Shown: positions 43,372 to 51,640, counted from the stretch's first letter. The stretch is DNA of 64,000 bases from Bacteroides fragilis (GCF_019583405.1 NZ_SZUU01000003.1:496001-560000), one strand, 5' to 3'. Numbers and translations are program-made. The notes: generated by a model not told the origin, from the sequence alone.

Positions 43372-43458
43372 CGTCTCAAAGTAACAATCTAACATATTGA
43401 TTGAGATAAGAAATACAAGATTTTTTGTGTTTTTCCAAGTTATTTCAAATATAATTCT

Positions 43459-43466
43459 TACCTTTG
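43459..43466 (+). promoter_or_regulatory. -7 box TACCTTTG of the MutS2-like / RteC unit
   Basis: An exact TAnnTTTG match, 17 bp before the leader ATG and about 249 bp before the MutS2-like ATG. The -33 region has only T-runs. The predicted mRNA would have a leader of roughly 240 nt. Confidence 0.6.
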
Positions 43467-43482
43467 TAACCAATAATTTAAA

Positions 43483-43551
43483 ATGTTCACGATTTATGTG
43501 TTGTGCTTCCGTGTAAATACCATATTGCGAGTTCGCATCTCTAACCTTTGA
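43483..43551 (+). CDS. Predicted 22-residue leader peptide
   Basis: The ATG at 43483 opens MFTIYVLCFRV and closes with TILRVRISNL before TGA. It starts about 10 nt after the predicted transcription start and its 3' half overlaps the leader hairpins, as in attenuators. TIYVL recalls the IFVI arrest sequence of ErmC leaders, and RVR fits the Arg-X-Arg class of macrolide arrest motifs. Whether it is translated is not shown. Confidence 0.4.
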   Translation: MFTIYVLCFRVNTILRVRISNL

Positions 43552-43624
43552 GATGTCAATGGTACTAAATAGGCATCCCTTGTCTATCAGAAGTTTAGTG
43601 CCTTGTCGGAATATGGGAAATCTC
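43518..43624 (+). promoter_or_regulatory. Structured mRNA leader with alternative hairpins (candidate attenuator)
   Basis: TACCAT (43518-43523) pairs with ATGGTA (43559-43564), enclosing TGCG/CGCA (43526-43537) and CATCTC/GAGATG (43536-43541 with 43550-43555). Downstream, ACTAAA/TTTAGT (43564-43569, 43594-43599) and GGCA/TGCC (43572-43575, 43599-43602) interleave, giving a possible pseudoknot. GAGAT at 43550-43554 can instead pair with ATCTC at 43620-43624, just ahead of a long T-rich run. The two pairings exclude each other, as in a switch. Confidence 0.5.
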
Positions 43625-43714
43625 AGTTTTATTTAATTTATTTTTTATCAACTGTATATTGGTCTATCAGTTTACTGATGGCTGGTAGCTGATATAGTAA
43701 TAATATTTGAGATT

Positions 43715-45628
43715 ATGATTTACCCGAATAATTTTGAACAGAGAATTGGAATTGATACAGTTCGTCAATATATTATAGAAAAGTGTTTATGCTCTCTTGG
43801 AGAAGAGAAAGTAACAAATATGAGTTTCTCAACAGACTTTGCCACCCTTGAAAAATGGTTAGAGCAAACAGGAGAGTTTGCGCAGATTATACGAAATAAA
43901 GAGGATTTTCCTACAGATAATTTTTTGGATGTCCGTGATTCTTTACACAAGATAAAGAATGATGTTACCGCTTGGCTCTCAGAAGAAGAAATTTCAAACT
44001 TAATGAATTCATTGCAAGCAATCAATAATATAGTAAACTATTTGCATGCGGCAAAGACAGACAAGGGGGAGTTTAAATACCCTGCTTTAACTATAATGGC
44101 AGACAGTATCAAAATTTTTCCTGTAATTATAGATAAGGCAAACTCTATATTAGATAAATCATCACACCAAGTTAAAGATAATGCCTCACGTCAGCTTGCA
44201 GATATCCGCAGAAATAAGATGGAAGCAACAAAAGCTGTATCACGTAATATGCAAAATGCTATACGTGATGCCCAGAAAGCTGGTTTATTAGGAAAAGATG
44301 CAAGTATCAGTTTGCGTGATGGACATATGGTAATCCCTGTTGATGCCGCTAATAAACGAAAAATCAAAGGACGTGTGCATGACGGTTCAGGGAGTGGAAA
44401 AACCGTATTTATTGAGCCCGAAGCCGTTGCAGAAGCAAATAACCGACTTCGAGAATTAGAAGCCGATGAACGTCGTGAGGTTGTGAAAATTCTTATAGAA
44501 TTTACAGACCTTATCCGCCCGCATTTATCAGACCTTTCCCATTCATACAACTTTATGGGTGATATTGATTTTATTCGTGCAAAAGCATTATTTGGAGTAC
44601 GTATAAATGGCATTAAACCGATTTTTGAGAACAAACAGCAAGTAGAATGGGCACAAGCTATACATCCCTTATTGAACATACAGCTATTTCAACAGGGAAA
44701 GCAAGCGCATCCTTTAGATATTGTTCTAAACGAAAAAAATAGATTACTAATCGTTTCAGGAGCAAACGCTGGGGGAAAGTCTCTTTGTCTGAAAACAGTT
44801 GCACTCCTACAGTATATGTTACAATGTGGATTACTTATTCCTGTACATGAAAATTCACGAACCGGAATATTTGACCATATATTTGTGGATATAGGTGACG
44901 GACAAAGCATAGAGAACAGTCTTAGTACATATACTTCACATCTTACAAATATGAAGTATTTTGTGGAGCGATGCAATAATAAGACGCTAATCTTAATCGA
45001 TGAATTCGGGAGCGGAACAGAGCCACAAATAGGTGGCGCCATTGCCGAAACTTTGCTTGACAGATTTAATCGAAAGGGTAGCTTCGGAGTTATCACTACA
45101 CATTTTCAAAACTTAAAACATTTCGCCTATGAGACTGATGGTATTATTAATGGCGCAATGCTTTACGATGCTGAACGTATGCAACCCCTTTATAGACTTT
45201 CTATTGGTAATCCGGGTAGCTCTTTTGCCGTTGAGGTCGCAACACGGATTGGTTTACCGAAAGATATTATTATCGAATCCTCCGCAAAGTTAGGAGAAGA
45301 TTTTATTAATATGGATAGTTTTTTACAGTCTATAGCCCGTGATAAGATTTTTTGGGAAGATAGAAGAAAAGAGATTTTAGGGAATAGTAATTCAGAACTT
45401 GGGAAAGAGGCAACTTTATCTGCTACAATGAAGACAGGTAAACTGACTAAAGAACAATCCTTGAAAAATACCATAATCGAAAAAGGAGATATTGTTAGAT
45501 TGAAGGGACAAACCGCCACCGGAAATGTCTTAGAGATACAAGGTAAGCAAGTGATAGTTGCCTTTGGATTACTTAAAAGCACTGTTGCTTTAGACAGATT
45601 AGAATTAATAAGTAAAAGAAAATCTTAA
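43715..45628 (+). CDS. MutS2-like ATPase lacking the Smr nuclease domain
   Basis: This 637-residue protein is a MutS2 homologue: NFEQRIGIDTVRQYIIEKCL at the N-terminus, the coiled-coil clamp region with DGSGSGKTVFIEP, Walker A GANAGGKS (about 349-356), Walker B LILIDEFGSG (Asp429, Glu430), and a KOW-like C-terminus (GDIVRLKGQTATGNVLEIQG). Chromosomal Bacteroidetes MutS2 is about 830 residues and ends in an Smr endonuclease domain. Here the protein stops after the KOW-like part. MutS2 is known to bind and split collided ribosomes in Bacillus. A role in rescuing antibiotic-stalled ribosomes is suggested by the leader, and that is inference. rteC-like follows 86 bp downstream. Confidence 0.8.
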   Translation: MIYPNNFEQRIGIDTVRQYIIEKCLCSLGEEKVTNMSFSTDFATLEKWLEQTGEFAQIIRNKEDFPTDNFLDVRDSLHKIKNDVTAWLSEEEISNLMNSLQAINNIVNYLHAAKTDKGEFKYPALTIMADSIKIFPVIIDKANSILDKSSHQVKDNASRQLADIRRNKMEATKAVSRNMQNAIRDAQKAGLLGKDASISLRDGHMVIPVDAANKRKIKGRVHDGSGSGKTVFIEPEAVAEANNRLRELEADERREVVKILIEFTDLIRPHLSDLSHSYNFMGDIDFIRAKALFGVRINGIKPIFENKQQVEWAQAIHPLLNIQLFQQGKQAHPLDIVLNEKNRLLIVSGANAGGKSLCLKTVALLQYMLQCGLLIPVHENSRTGIFDHIFVDIGDGQSIENSLSTYTSHLTNMKYFVERCNNKTLILIDEFGSGTEPQIGGAIAETLLDRFNRKGSFGVITTHFQNLKHFAYETDGIINGAMLYDAERMQPLYRLSIGNPGSSFAVEVATRIGLPKDIIIESSAKLGEDFINMDSFLQSIARDKIFWEDRRKEILGNSNSELGKEATLSATMKTGKLTKEQSLKNTIIEKGDIVRLKGQTATGNVLEIQGKQVIVAFGLLKSTVALDRLELISKRKS

Positions 45629-45649
45629 AAAAGAAAAGATAATAGCGGC

Positions 45650-45684
45650 AAGGGGGTATATTCAGTTTTGAAATTTACCCCCTT
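45650..45684 (+). promoter_or_regulatory. Hairpin between the MutS2-like and RteC-like genes
   Basis: AAGGGGGTA (45650-45658) pairs perfectly with TACCCCCTT (45676-45684), loop 17 nt, with no T-run after it. It may limit or process read-through into the rteC-like gene. Confidence 0.5.
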
Positions 45685-45714
45685 ACTATTATATCTCAAA
45701 AGAAACATTTAGCT

Positions 45715-46344
45715 ATGTGGGATATTCTTGACACCAAACTATATGCAATATTATCAAATCCTTTATATAAAAGTAGCTCGGACTCTGAAGGGGAATTAAA
45801 AGATGTATATAAAGAATTTATGGAAACATTAATTTTATATTTAGATACAGAAAACGATAATAGAAAACGTATTCGTACGCTCAATATAACACAAGTAGAA
45901 TTTGAAATGATAAAATCTTTGGAATTATCATATGGGAATAAAGGAGATATTTTAAAAATAGTTTATTCAGATAAAGTTTTATTGTTGATTAACAAAGAAT
46001 TAGAACTAATATATCGCCAAATGCAATATCCAAAATATTTCATTAATATAGAAACAAAATGGCAATCTCCTTTATATCTGAATCCGAGTGTTATTAATTA
46101 CACAGATGTTATGGAAAATATTTGTGGGCTTTATTATTCAAACAGCATTAATGGTATTGATGGAAAAAATATTCCTTTTAGTATGTTAGCTAATGGTTTT
46201 GAACTTTTATTTAATTTCAAATTTGCGGATATATACAAAAAAAGAGATGAAGTACTTAAGCGGAAACCCGATAAACGTACTGGCTTTTTAAGCCGTATAA
46301 GTATGGCTATTAGTCAGAAGAGCAAAGAAAATGGTTTTTTATGA
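45715..46344 (+). CDS. RteC-like regulator
   Basis: The C-terminal third of this 209-residue protein matches RteC: MENICGLYYSNSINGIDGKN, SMLANGFELLFNFKFADIYK, then the basic KRKPDKRTGFLSRIS. In CTnDOT, RteC is the activator of the excision operon, itself produced after tetracycline induction of tetQ-rteA-rteB. Here no rteA/rteB is present; the gene lies behind the MutS2-like gene and its leader, so the leader could control excision. The N-terminal part is poorly conserved. AT-rich. Confidence 0.7.
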   Translation: MWDILDTKLYAILSNPLYKSSSDSEGELKDVYKEFMETLILYLDTENDNRKRIRTLNITQVEFEMIKSLELSYGNKGDILKIVYSDKVLLLINKELELIYRQMQYPKYFINIETKWQSPLYLNPSVINYTDVMENICGLYYSNSINGIDGKNIPFSMLANGFELLFNFKFADIYKKRDEVLKRKPDKRTGFLSRISMAISQKSKENGFL

Positions 46345-46485
46345 GATATGATTACCTGTTGGTTTTCAATGATATATAAAATATTTATCAGGGAGTAGAT
46401 GGTCTGTTCCCCGTCTTTTTTCAACCCTATTTTCTGAACTTTGCTTCATCAATCGATTGACAAATAAGTATGTATAATCAGAAAA

Positions 46486-46827
46486 ATGAAGCAAATGTAT
46501 ATAGAAAACTACGATTTCAAGGAGTGGATGCAGAAGCTGTTCGATAAGCTGGATGAGCTTTGTAAGGATGTACGGGCACTGCACACTGCCGATAAGGTAC
46601 TGCCCGAAGATGACAACCTGCTGGATAATCAGGACTTGTGCCTGCTGTTCAAAGTGAGTATCAAGACCTTGCAGCGATACCGTGCCATTGGTGTACTGCC
46701 TTACTTTACCCTTAGTGGAAAAGTGTATTACCGTGCTTCGGATGTACGGGCATTCATTAAGGAACGGTTCAATGCTGTTACGCTGCGCAAGTTCGAGAAA
46801 GAACACTGCGCCAAAAAGAAGAAGTGA
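46486..46827 (+). CDS. Helix-turn-helix (MerR/Xis-like) DNA-binding protein
   Basis: This 113-residue protein has a helical N-terminus (about 1-45) and a HTH_17 domain (about 50-100: LLDNQDLCLLFKVSIKTLQR, LPYFTLSGKVYYRASDVRAF). This type is found as Xis2d-like excision factors in Bacteroides conjugative elements. It lies downstream of the rteC-like gene on the same strand, as expected for an RteC-controlled excision gene, and is convergent with the mobilization genes. Confidence 0.75.
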   Translation: MKQMYIENYDFKEWMQKLFDKLDELCKDVRALHTADKVLPEDDNLLDNQDLCLLFKVSIKTLQRYRAIGVLPYFTLSGKVYYRASDVRAFIKERFNAVTLRKFEKEHCAKKKK

Positions 46828-46876
46828 AATAGAGAAGCCGAAGTGGTGGGTATCAACCGCTCCGGCTTTCTGCTTC

Positions 46877-47602
46877 TTATGGCTTCCCTAACTTGTTCGC
46901 CTGTTCCTTTAAATGTTTAGCTTGCTCGTCCAGCAGCCTTGCCTTTTCCAGTGCTTCCGCTTGCTTTCGGCTTCGGTATTCAAAATCAATCACCGTATCA
47001 GTCAGGCTTTGGATAAAAGCGTTATCCCGTTCCCGGCTGAAATTCATTTCCAGCAAATTGATGTCGCTTCCCTCTGCTTTTCCTTTCATCAGGAGATAAC
47101 GGTATTTTATATCATTGTCCTGTAACTGCTGCATACGTTCTACAAAACGAATGTTCAACGCCAGCGATACAAGGCAAACGATACATCCTGCTGAAAAAAG
47201 AAAGAATTTCGGTTGCAGGAACGGAGTTATCCGGCTTAGAATTCTATCGTAGCGTGAAACGGGTTCCGCCTTTTCAGGCTGCTGCGCATCTGCCGGAAAT
47301 AATACCTTTAACCGTTCCTTAAAATACCTGTGCGAAGCCACAATCATTCCCTTTATATCTTCAAGGTCTTGTTTCTGATTTTCAGACTGCCCTTTCCTGA
47401 TACTGCCGATTTGGTTTAGAACCTCCTGCACTGCGTTTTCAGGAATAGTGGGCTTGTTCCGTATCTCCAAAATGCGCTGCTCGATAACATCCAACCGGTT
47501 TATCGTTTCCTTCCGGCTGGCAGGTGTAACCTGCTGTTCCTGCTTCTCTTTCAGTTCCGTAACCATAGAGAGAAGCCCCTCTAAAATCAAATTCTCTTCC
47601 AT
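46877..47602 (-). CDS. Mobilization-module protein with one TM helix and coiled coils
   Basis: I do not recognise a named domain in this 241-residue protein. Charged helices flank a single transmembrane segment (about 128-150, FFLFSAGCIVCLVSLALNI), and the C-terminus (about 200-241) is a coiled coil (KQAEALEKARLLDEQAKHLK). It follows the relaxase gene by 4 bp, so it is the third gene of the mob operon. It may bring the relaxosome to the membrane or to a helper coupling protein. Confidence 0.6.
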   Translation of the reverse strand: MEENLILEGLLSMVTELKEKQEQQVTPASRKETINRLDVIEQRILEIRNKPTIPENAVQEVLNQIGSIRKGQSENQKQDLEDIKGMIVASHRYFKERLKVLFPADAQQPEKAEPVSRYDRILSRITPFLQPKFFLFSAGCIVCLVSLALNIRFVERMQQLQDNDIKYRYLLMKGKAEGSDINLLEMNFSRERDNAFIQSLTDTVIDFEYRSRKQAEALEKARLLDEQAKHLKEQANKLGKP

Positions 47603-47606
47603 ACGC

Positions 47607-48533
47607 CTATAACTTAAATTGTCGTTTCTTTTTCTTCTTCTTTTTTCTTAAATCAGGGTTGTCGGGTATTTCATCAGCCGGAGAGGATGAAGCGGAAAAC
47701 AGACCGCCCAAACCTGTGACAAATGAATTATCCGCTTTGCCGGGCATGGGTGCTGGCTCTCGAATGGGTTCGCCAACCGACTGCCTATTACTTCCGGCAG
47801 TAGTCAGTCCTGCATCCCCGAAATGTTTATCTAATTTTGAATAGCTGAAATTCCGGTCTATCTCCGAACCCTTGAACGTATATTCGCCTTTGGAAAAGGA
47901 AATGCCCTGTATTTCATCTGTCTGCCCTTTGTACTTGAACTGAATGCCAATACCTTTTTCAGATAACTGCCGTTGTAGCTGTTGCCAGTTCCGGGATTTG
48001 CCGATTTCATTCTTTACAGCCGTGTAAATCTCGTATTTCGATTTGTCCGGCTCTCGCAAACGGTGCTGCTTTACCTGTTCCTTTCCAACAGCAAAGTAAA
48101 GTCCGTGTTTGGTTTTCAGTTTCTTGCAAACTTGTTCGTTCCGGTACATATCGTTTTTATCGGATATGGTCTTGCCGTTGTTGTCTATCCGGTTGAATAC
48201 GATATGCACGTGCGGATGCTCCCTGTCTTGGTGGCGCACGATGATGTACTGCGTATCAGTGATTTTCATTTCACGCATATATTCCTGCGCCAATTGTATC
48301 ATCTTCTCGTCTGTCAGCTTTGGCACATCCACTGCCGAATAACTTAGTGCAATGTGTCCGACTGGCTTCTTTAAGCCGGGGTTCATTTCGGTTTGCATAC
48401 AGAAACTGCGTATGATGTGCCGACTACTTTCCGCTAACACTCCCTCGGCATGAAGCAAGGCTGCCTGTTCCTTACCCAGCACATAGTTTACACAACCTTT
48501 AAAGCCGCTTCCTTTTTTTATTTTTCCAATCAT
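47607..48533 (-). CDS. Relaxase / mobilization nuclease (MobP-like)
   Basis: This 308-residue relaxase nicks oriT to start transfer. It opens with MIGKIKKGSGFKGCVNYVLG, and the metal-binding HUH-type motif is HPHVHIVFNRID (about residues 127-138), with the candidate catalytic Tyr in the N-terminal GCVNYVLGK segment. The C-terminal 100 residues are less conserved and end in a lysine run. Its start overlaps the MobC-like gene by 35 bp, the usual accessory/relaxase coupling. Confidence 0.9.
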   Translation of the reverse strand: MIGKIKKGSGFKGCVNYVLGKEQAALLHAEGVLAESSRHIIRSFCMQTEMNPGLKKPVGHIALSYSAVDVPKLTDEKMIQLAQEYMREMKITDTQYIIVRHQDREHPHVHIVFNRIDNNGKTISDKNDMYRNEQVCKKLKTKHGLYFAVGKEQVKQHRLREPDKSKYEIYTAVKNEIGKSRNWQQLQRQLSEKGIGIQFKYKGQTDEIQGISFSKGEYTFKGSEIDRNFSYSKLDKHFGDAGLTTAGSNRQSVGEPIREPAPMPGKADNSFVTGLGGLFSASSSPADEIPDNPDLRKKKKKKKRQFKL

Positions 48534-48882
48534 CCGATAGTTGGTTTATGATTTCAACGATTCTATTTTTCAGTTTCACCAGTTCCACTGCCACCAGTGC
48601 GAATCCTCCGGCATTGGCACGGTGCGCCAGTTGGTTGATGTTGTTGGCTTCCCCTGCCAGCTTGCGGATAGTGTCGGCATCCTGCCTGTTCAGCTGGGGT
48701 GTTATCTCTGCCGAAACGACCGCTTGCCGGACGTACTCGCTGACGGGCAGACCGGATTCTCCTGCTCGCTTCTTGATGGCGTAGTATTGAAGCTCGGTGA
48801 GCTTCGTACTGACTACCCGTTTCTGTTTGTCTATCCGGTTCTTTGCCGGGCGACCTCCTGCCTTGTTCCTTATCTCTGTCAT
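48499..48882 (-). CDS. MobC-like relaxosome accessory protein
   Basis: This 127-residue basic protein has a ribbon-helix-helix-like N-terminus (KQKRVVSTKLTELQYYAIKK, about 20-45) and the MobC motif LNRQDADTIRKLAGEANNIN followed by ANAGG. It binds oriT and assists the relaxase. It is the first gene of the mob operon, directly beside the candidate oriT. Confidence 0.82.
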   Translation of the reverse strand: MTEIRNKAGGRPAKNRIDKQKRVVSTKLTELQYYAIKKRAGESGLPVSEYVRQAVVSAEITPQLNRQDADTIRKLAGEANNINQLAHRANAGGFALVAVELVKLKNRIVEIINQLSDDWKNKKRKRL

Positions 48883-48915
48883 ACGTTTTGCTTATTAGTT
48901 GAGTATCTTAAAAAT

Positions 48916-49018
48916 TGCGACCAACGGGAGAAATTTTCTTTGCGGATGAGCAAAGCAAGGGTTTCGGTCTACCGAAACATAACCTTGCTCTCCCAAAATC
49001 ACACTGCTTGCCGTTGGT
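48916..49018. other. Candidate oriT (nested inverted repeats)
   Basis: Between the mob operon and the primase gene lie ACCAACGG (48920-48927) facing CCGTTGGT (49011-49018). Inside them is GTTTCGGT-ct-ACCGAAAC (48961-48978) flanked by GCAAGG and CCTTGC. Nested repeats next to mobC are the normal place and form for an origin of transfer. The nick site is not identified. Confidence 0.55.
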
Positions 49019-49039
49019 ACATTGCGCCTTTCCTACGGG

Positions 49040-50062
49040 TTACAACCGTCTGCCCTTTTTTCTTTTTTCACCGGGAGATTGTTTGTTTATCTCTTCCGGT
49101 TGCTGGTGCTTGACAGACTGCGTTTGTTTCTCCGGTTGTTGCATCTTCTCCGCTGGCTGGCTGAACATCTTGCATAAGTAATCGTTCAAGTCCTTGTGTC
49201 CGGTATATAGATGCGAAGAATCAAGCACACGCCAGCCGTATTCCTTTTGTATGGCTTCGACGGCTTTTCGCCCTGCTTCATCATTATCTAAAAGACAGTG
49301 TATTTTCTCGTACTCGCCTAATGGGTACAATGCTTTATTCACGTTGGCGGTTGAGTTCAGGATAATGTAATCCTGCCAGTCGATACAAGGATAAGTCGGG
49401 CTGTTCTTATGTCGGATAGTGAGGAAAGAAAGGTAGTCCATAAATCCCTCGAACACAAAACAACTATCATTCTTCTTTCCTGCAAATTGTATGCGTGTTA
49501 TATCTTTGGGTGAGGTGCAGCCCTTGTAACCGGGATTGCGAAGTTCATACCCTCCGGCATTGTTCTTGAAAGCGAGCGCAAAAAGTGGCTTCCCGTTTAC
49601 ACGGTAATATATCTCTTGCACATAGTCTGCCGCCACTTCGGGTAAAATGCTCCGGCTTTTCATGTAGTTAATGAGTGCTGGATTCTGTAACGCTTGAATT
49701 TTACGAATTTCTATCGGATTGGCTGGTTGCTTTCTTTCTTCTTTTGCCGGGTTTCTCTCTGAAAACCCTTTCCCTTGAAAAGAAAAAGTATTGGTGGCGT
49801 AATAGCCCTGTTCCAGTCGGCTGATAGCTCCGTAAGCGTTGCATCCGTATTGTTTCATCACAAGGTCGATGAGTGAACCGCCTTCACCTGTTCCAAAGTC
49901 ACACCAAAGGTTGACACCGTAATCTACTTTAAAACTGGGGGTATTGTCCTGCCGTAATGGGCTGCGGTACATACCATAATAAAGTTTATCCACTACCGGC
50001 AGAATGCCCAATGATTCTAAGTAGTCCTTGATACTTATATTGTTAGCTTCTTGATAAGTCAT
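49040..50062 (-). CDS. TOPRIM primase-like protein with degenerate zinc finger
   Basis: From the ATG at 50062 (MTYQEANNISIKDYL) this is a 340-residue DnaG-like protein. The N-terminal CHC2-type region is recognisable (YRSPLRQDNTPSFKVDYGV, LWCDFGTGEGGSLIDLV), but the zinc-ligand cysteines are nearly all lost. A TOPRIM domain follows (about 195-285: CFVFEGFMDYLSFLTI, HCLLDNDEAGRKAVEAI). It probably primes replication of the transferred or excised circle. The last 50 residues are Gln/Lys-rich. Confidence 0.85.
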   Translation of the reverse strand: MTYQEANNISIKDYLESLGILPVVDKLYYGMYRSPLRQDNTPSFKVDYGVNLWCDFGTGEGGSLIDLVMKQYGCNAYGAISRLEQGYYATNTFSFQGKGFSERNPAKEERKQPANPIEIRKIQALQNPALINYMKSRSILPEVAADYVQEIYYRVNGKPLFALAFKNNAGGYELRNPGYKGCTSPKDITRIQFAGKKNDSCFVFEGFMDYLSFLTIRHKNSPTYPCIDWQDYIILNSTANVNKALYPLGEYEKIHCLLDNDEAGRKAVEAIQKEYGWRVLDSSHLYTGHKDLNDYLCKMFSQPAEKMQQPEKQTQSVKHQQPEEINKQSPGEKRKKGRRL

Positions 50063-50196
50063 TATCTTTTTTATTTTCGCCTTTTTTAATAGTGGCATAA
50101 AGTGTGGCGATTCCTACTTTTATGCGCACGCGTAAATTGTTGATAATCAATGAATAATAAATCAAAATGTGGAAAGTGTGAGAAATGCGGATTTCA

Positions 50197-51552
50197 TTAA
50201 ATCAGCTTCTTGTACTTTCCGTACTTGACATTCTCAAATAGTATCCCCTTCTTATCTGCCAAAAAACGTTTGAAAGAATCCATTGAGATATTTTGCTTTT
50301 GAGCAATAGCAATGCCTTCACCAGTGGAAAATTCCATAGGTAAAGCATTATATAACCTATATTTATCTGTAGTTAATTGCTCTAATGCAGCCGAAGAGTT
50401 TGTTATGCCTTGTACTCTTTGTGCTGTAATTCGGAAATATTCAACTATTGATATTGCGCCTTTTACGCTTGTGCTATCTATTTCTACTTTATCGCTTTCA
50501 TCACAAGCCCATCGTGAAAGTTGCAATATCAAACTAAAGCGTATAACATATATATCCAGTTTACTATATATGCCAACCAATACTTCATCCATTTCGCTAT
50601 TACATAAATCTGTGTTTTTATGTTGCCAGTGATAAAGTAATTTACGGGCTTCTGTACTAAAAGTAAGTAGATTAGGAACGAGTTCTCCATCTTCATCAGT
50701 CACACATTGGATATCAGTTAATCTTTTTACGATTGCAGCCCAAAGAGGGGCTATACTTGTAGATAGTTCAAGCTCGTTCCAGTATTCCTTTTTCAGATTT
50801 GGGGGAAAGACAAACAAAATGCGGTCTATAAAACCGTTCTCGCTCCGTTCTCCCTTTGCCAATTCTTTGAGTAGTCCCTTTTGTATTGTGCCAATCACAG
50901 AAATAAAAGAGTGCTTGATAAAAGCCGAATTTTTATTTCCCTGTCTATCCAATATAATAGGTTTCCCGCTAAATACAGATAACCAAAACTGCTCTTCCGA
51001 ACCACTATTATAGCGATTAAAGTTTTTGAGCCAAGACATCAACTCGTCAACGTACAGGCAGATTCCTCTTTTATTATCTTGATGGATGGTAATAAGACGT
51101 TCAGGAGTAATATCCGATACGATGAACTTTTTCAGTACTGGTTCTTCCGCTTGTTCTTTATCTTCTTTCTCTTTTTTAGAAGCAAGAATGTATTTTTCAT
51201 ATTCTCTTCGTTCTTTCTGATATTTTACGGATGATTTAATATCCTGTTCAAACAATGGCTGCATGGCAAAACTAAGTGGATGGCTCTTGTTTACTCCTGA
51301 ACGTCCGATGATTGCCATATATAAAATGGCACGTTCATTCCAGCCTTCCTTTACCTTTGCTACAAAGTTGTTACCTATTCCTACGGATAGGGTAAAACAG
51401 ATAGCGGAAGCAATAAAGTCTGTTGGATAGCTTAAAGTCGCTTTCGTTTCGCTAATAATTTTCCTTATCGGTTCAGGGAAAACATCTACAGGGAAACCAT
51501 CATCATCTTTTAGCTCTGATATGCAGATATTTGTTTCTTTGGATATTGTCAT
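50197..51552 (-). CDS. DUF3987-domain protein (helicase/primase-associated ATPase)
   Basis: This 451-residue protein has the DUF3987 pattern: DVFPEPIRKIISETKATLSY near the N-terminus, a P-loop-like IGRSGVNKSHPLSFA (about 82-96) and RGICLYVDELMSWLKNFNRY (Walker-B-like). Such genes sit beside the TOPRIM primase in Bacteroides mobilizable elements and probably act in element replication. The primase gene lies 134 bp downstream on the same strand. Confidence 0.8.
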   Translation of the reverse strand: MTISKETNICISELKDDDGFPVDVFPEPIRKIISETKATLSYPTDFIASAICFTLSVGIGNNFVAKVKEGWNERAILYMAIIGRSGVNKSHPLSFAMQPLFEQDIKSSVKYQKERREYEKYILASKKEKEDKEQAEEPVLKKFIVSDITPERLITIHQDNKRGICLYVDELMSWLKNFNRYNSGSEEQFWLSVFSGKPIILDRQGNKNSAFIKHSFISVIGTIQKGLLKELAKGERSENGFIDRILFVFPPNLKKEYWNELELSTSIAPLWAAIVKRLTDIQCVTDEDGELVPNLLTFSTEARKLLYHWQHKNTDLCNSEMDEVLVGIYSKLDIYVIRFSLILQLSRWACDESDKVEIDSTSVKGAISIVEYFRITAQRVQGITNSSAALEQLTTDKYRLYNALPMEFSTGEGIAIAQKQNISMDSFKRFLADKKGILFENVKYGKYKKLI

Positions 51553-51640
51553 GTCAGTTCTTTTATTGGGTAGCGTTCCTTTGCAGAAACGCTACCATAC
51601 TCTTTCAGGTGGTGGATGAAAAAGAATTTAGTTCAACTTT

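Larger units (their letters stand above)
43229..43714 (+). other. Intergenic region with integrase terminator, promoter and structured leader
   Basis: The 486 bp between the integrase and MutS2-like genes hold a terminator (43319-43371), a promoter (-7 at 43459-43466), a 22-codon leader ORF (43483-43551), a set of hairpins (43518-43624) and an A/T-rich run before the MutS2-like start. These parts are listed separately. Confidence 0.7.

Noticed and set aside
43715..45628. MutS mismatch-repair protein
   Set aside because: The N-terminus lacks the mismatch-binding domain and its opening (NFEQRIGIDTVRQYI) is that of MutS2.
46366..46806. Long minus-strand frame opposite the HTH gene
   Set aside because: It overlaps the well-supported plus-strand HTH protein at 46486-46827 and has no recognisable domain.
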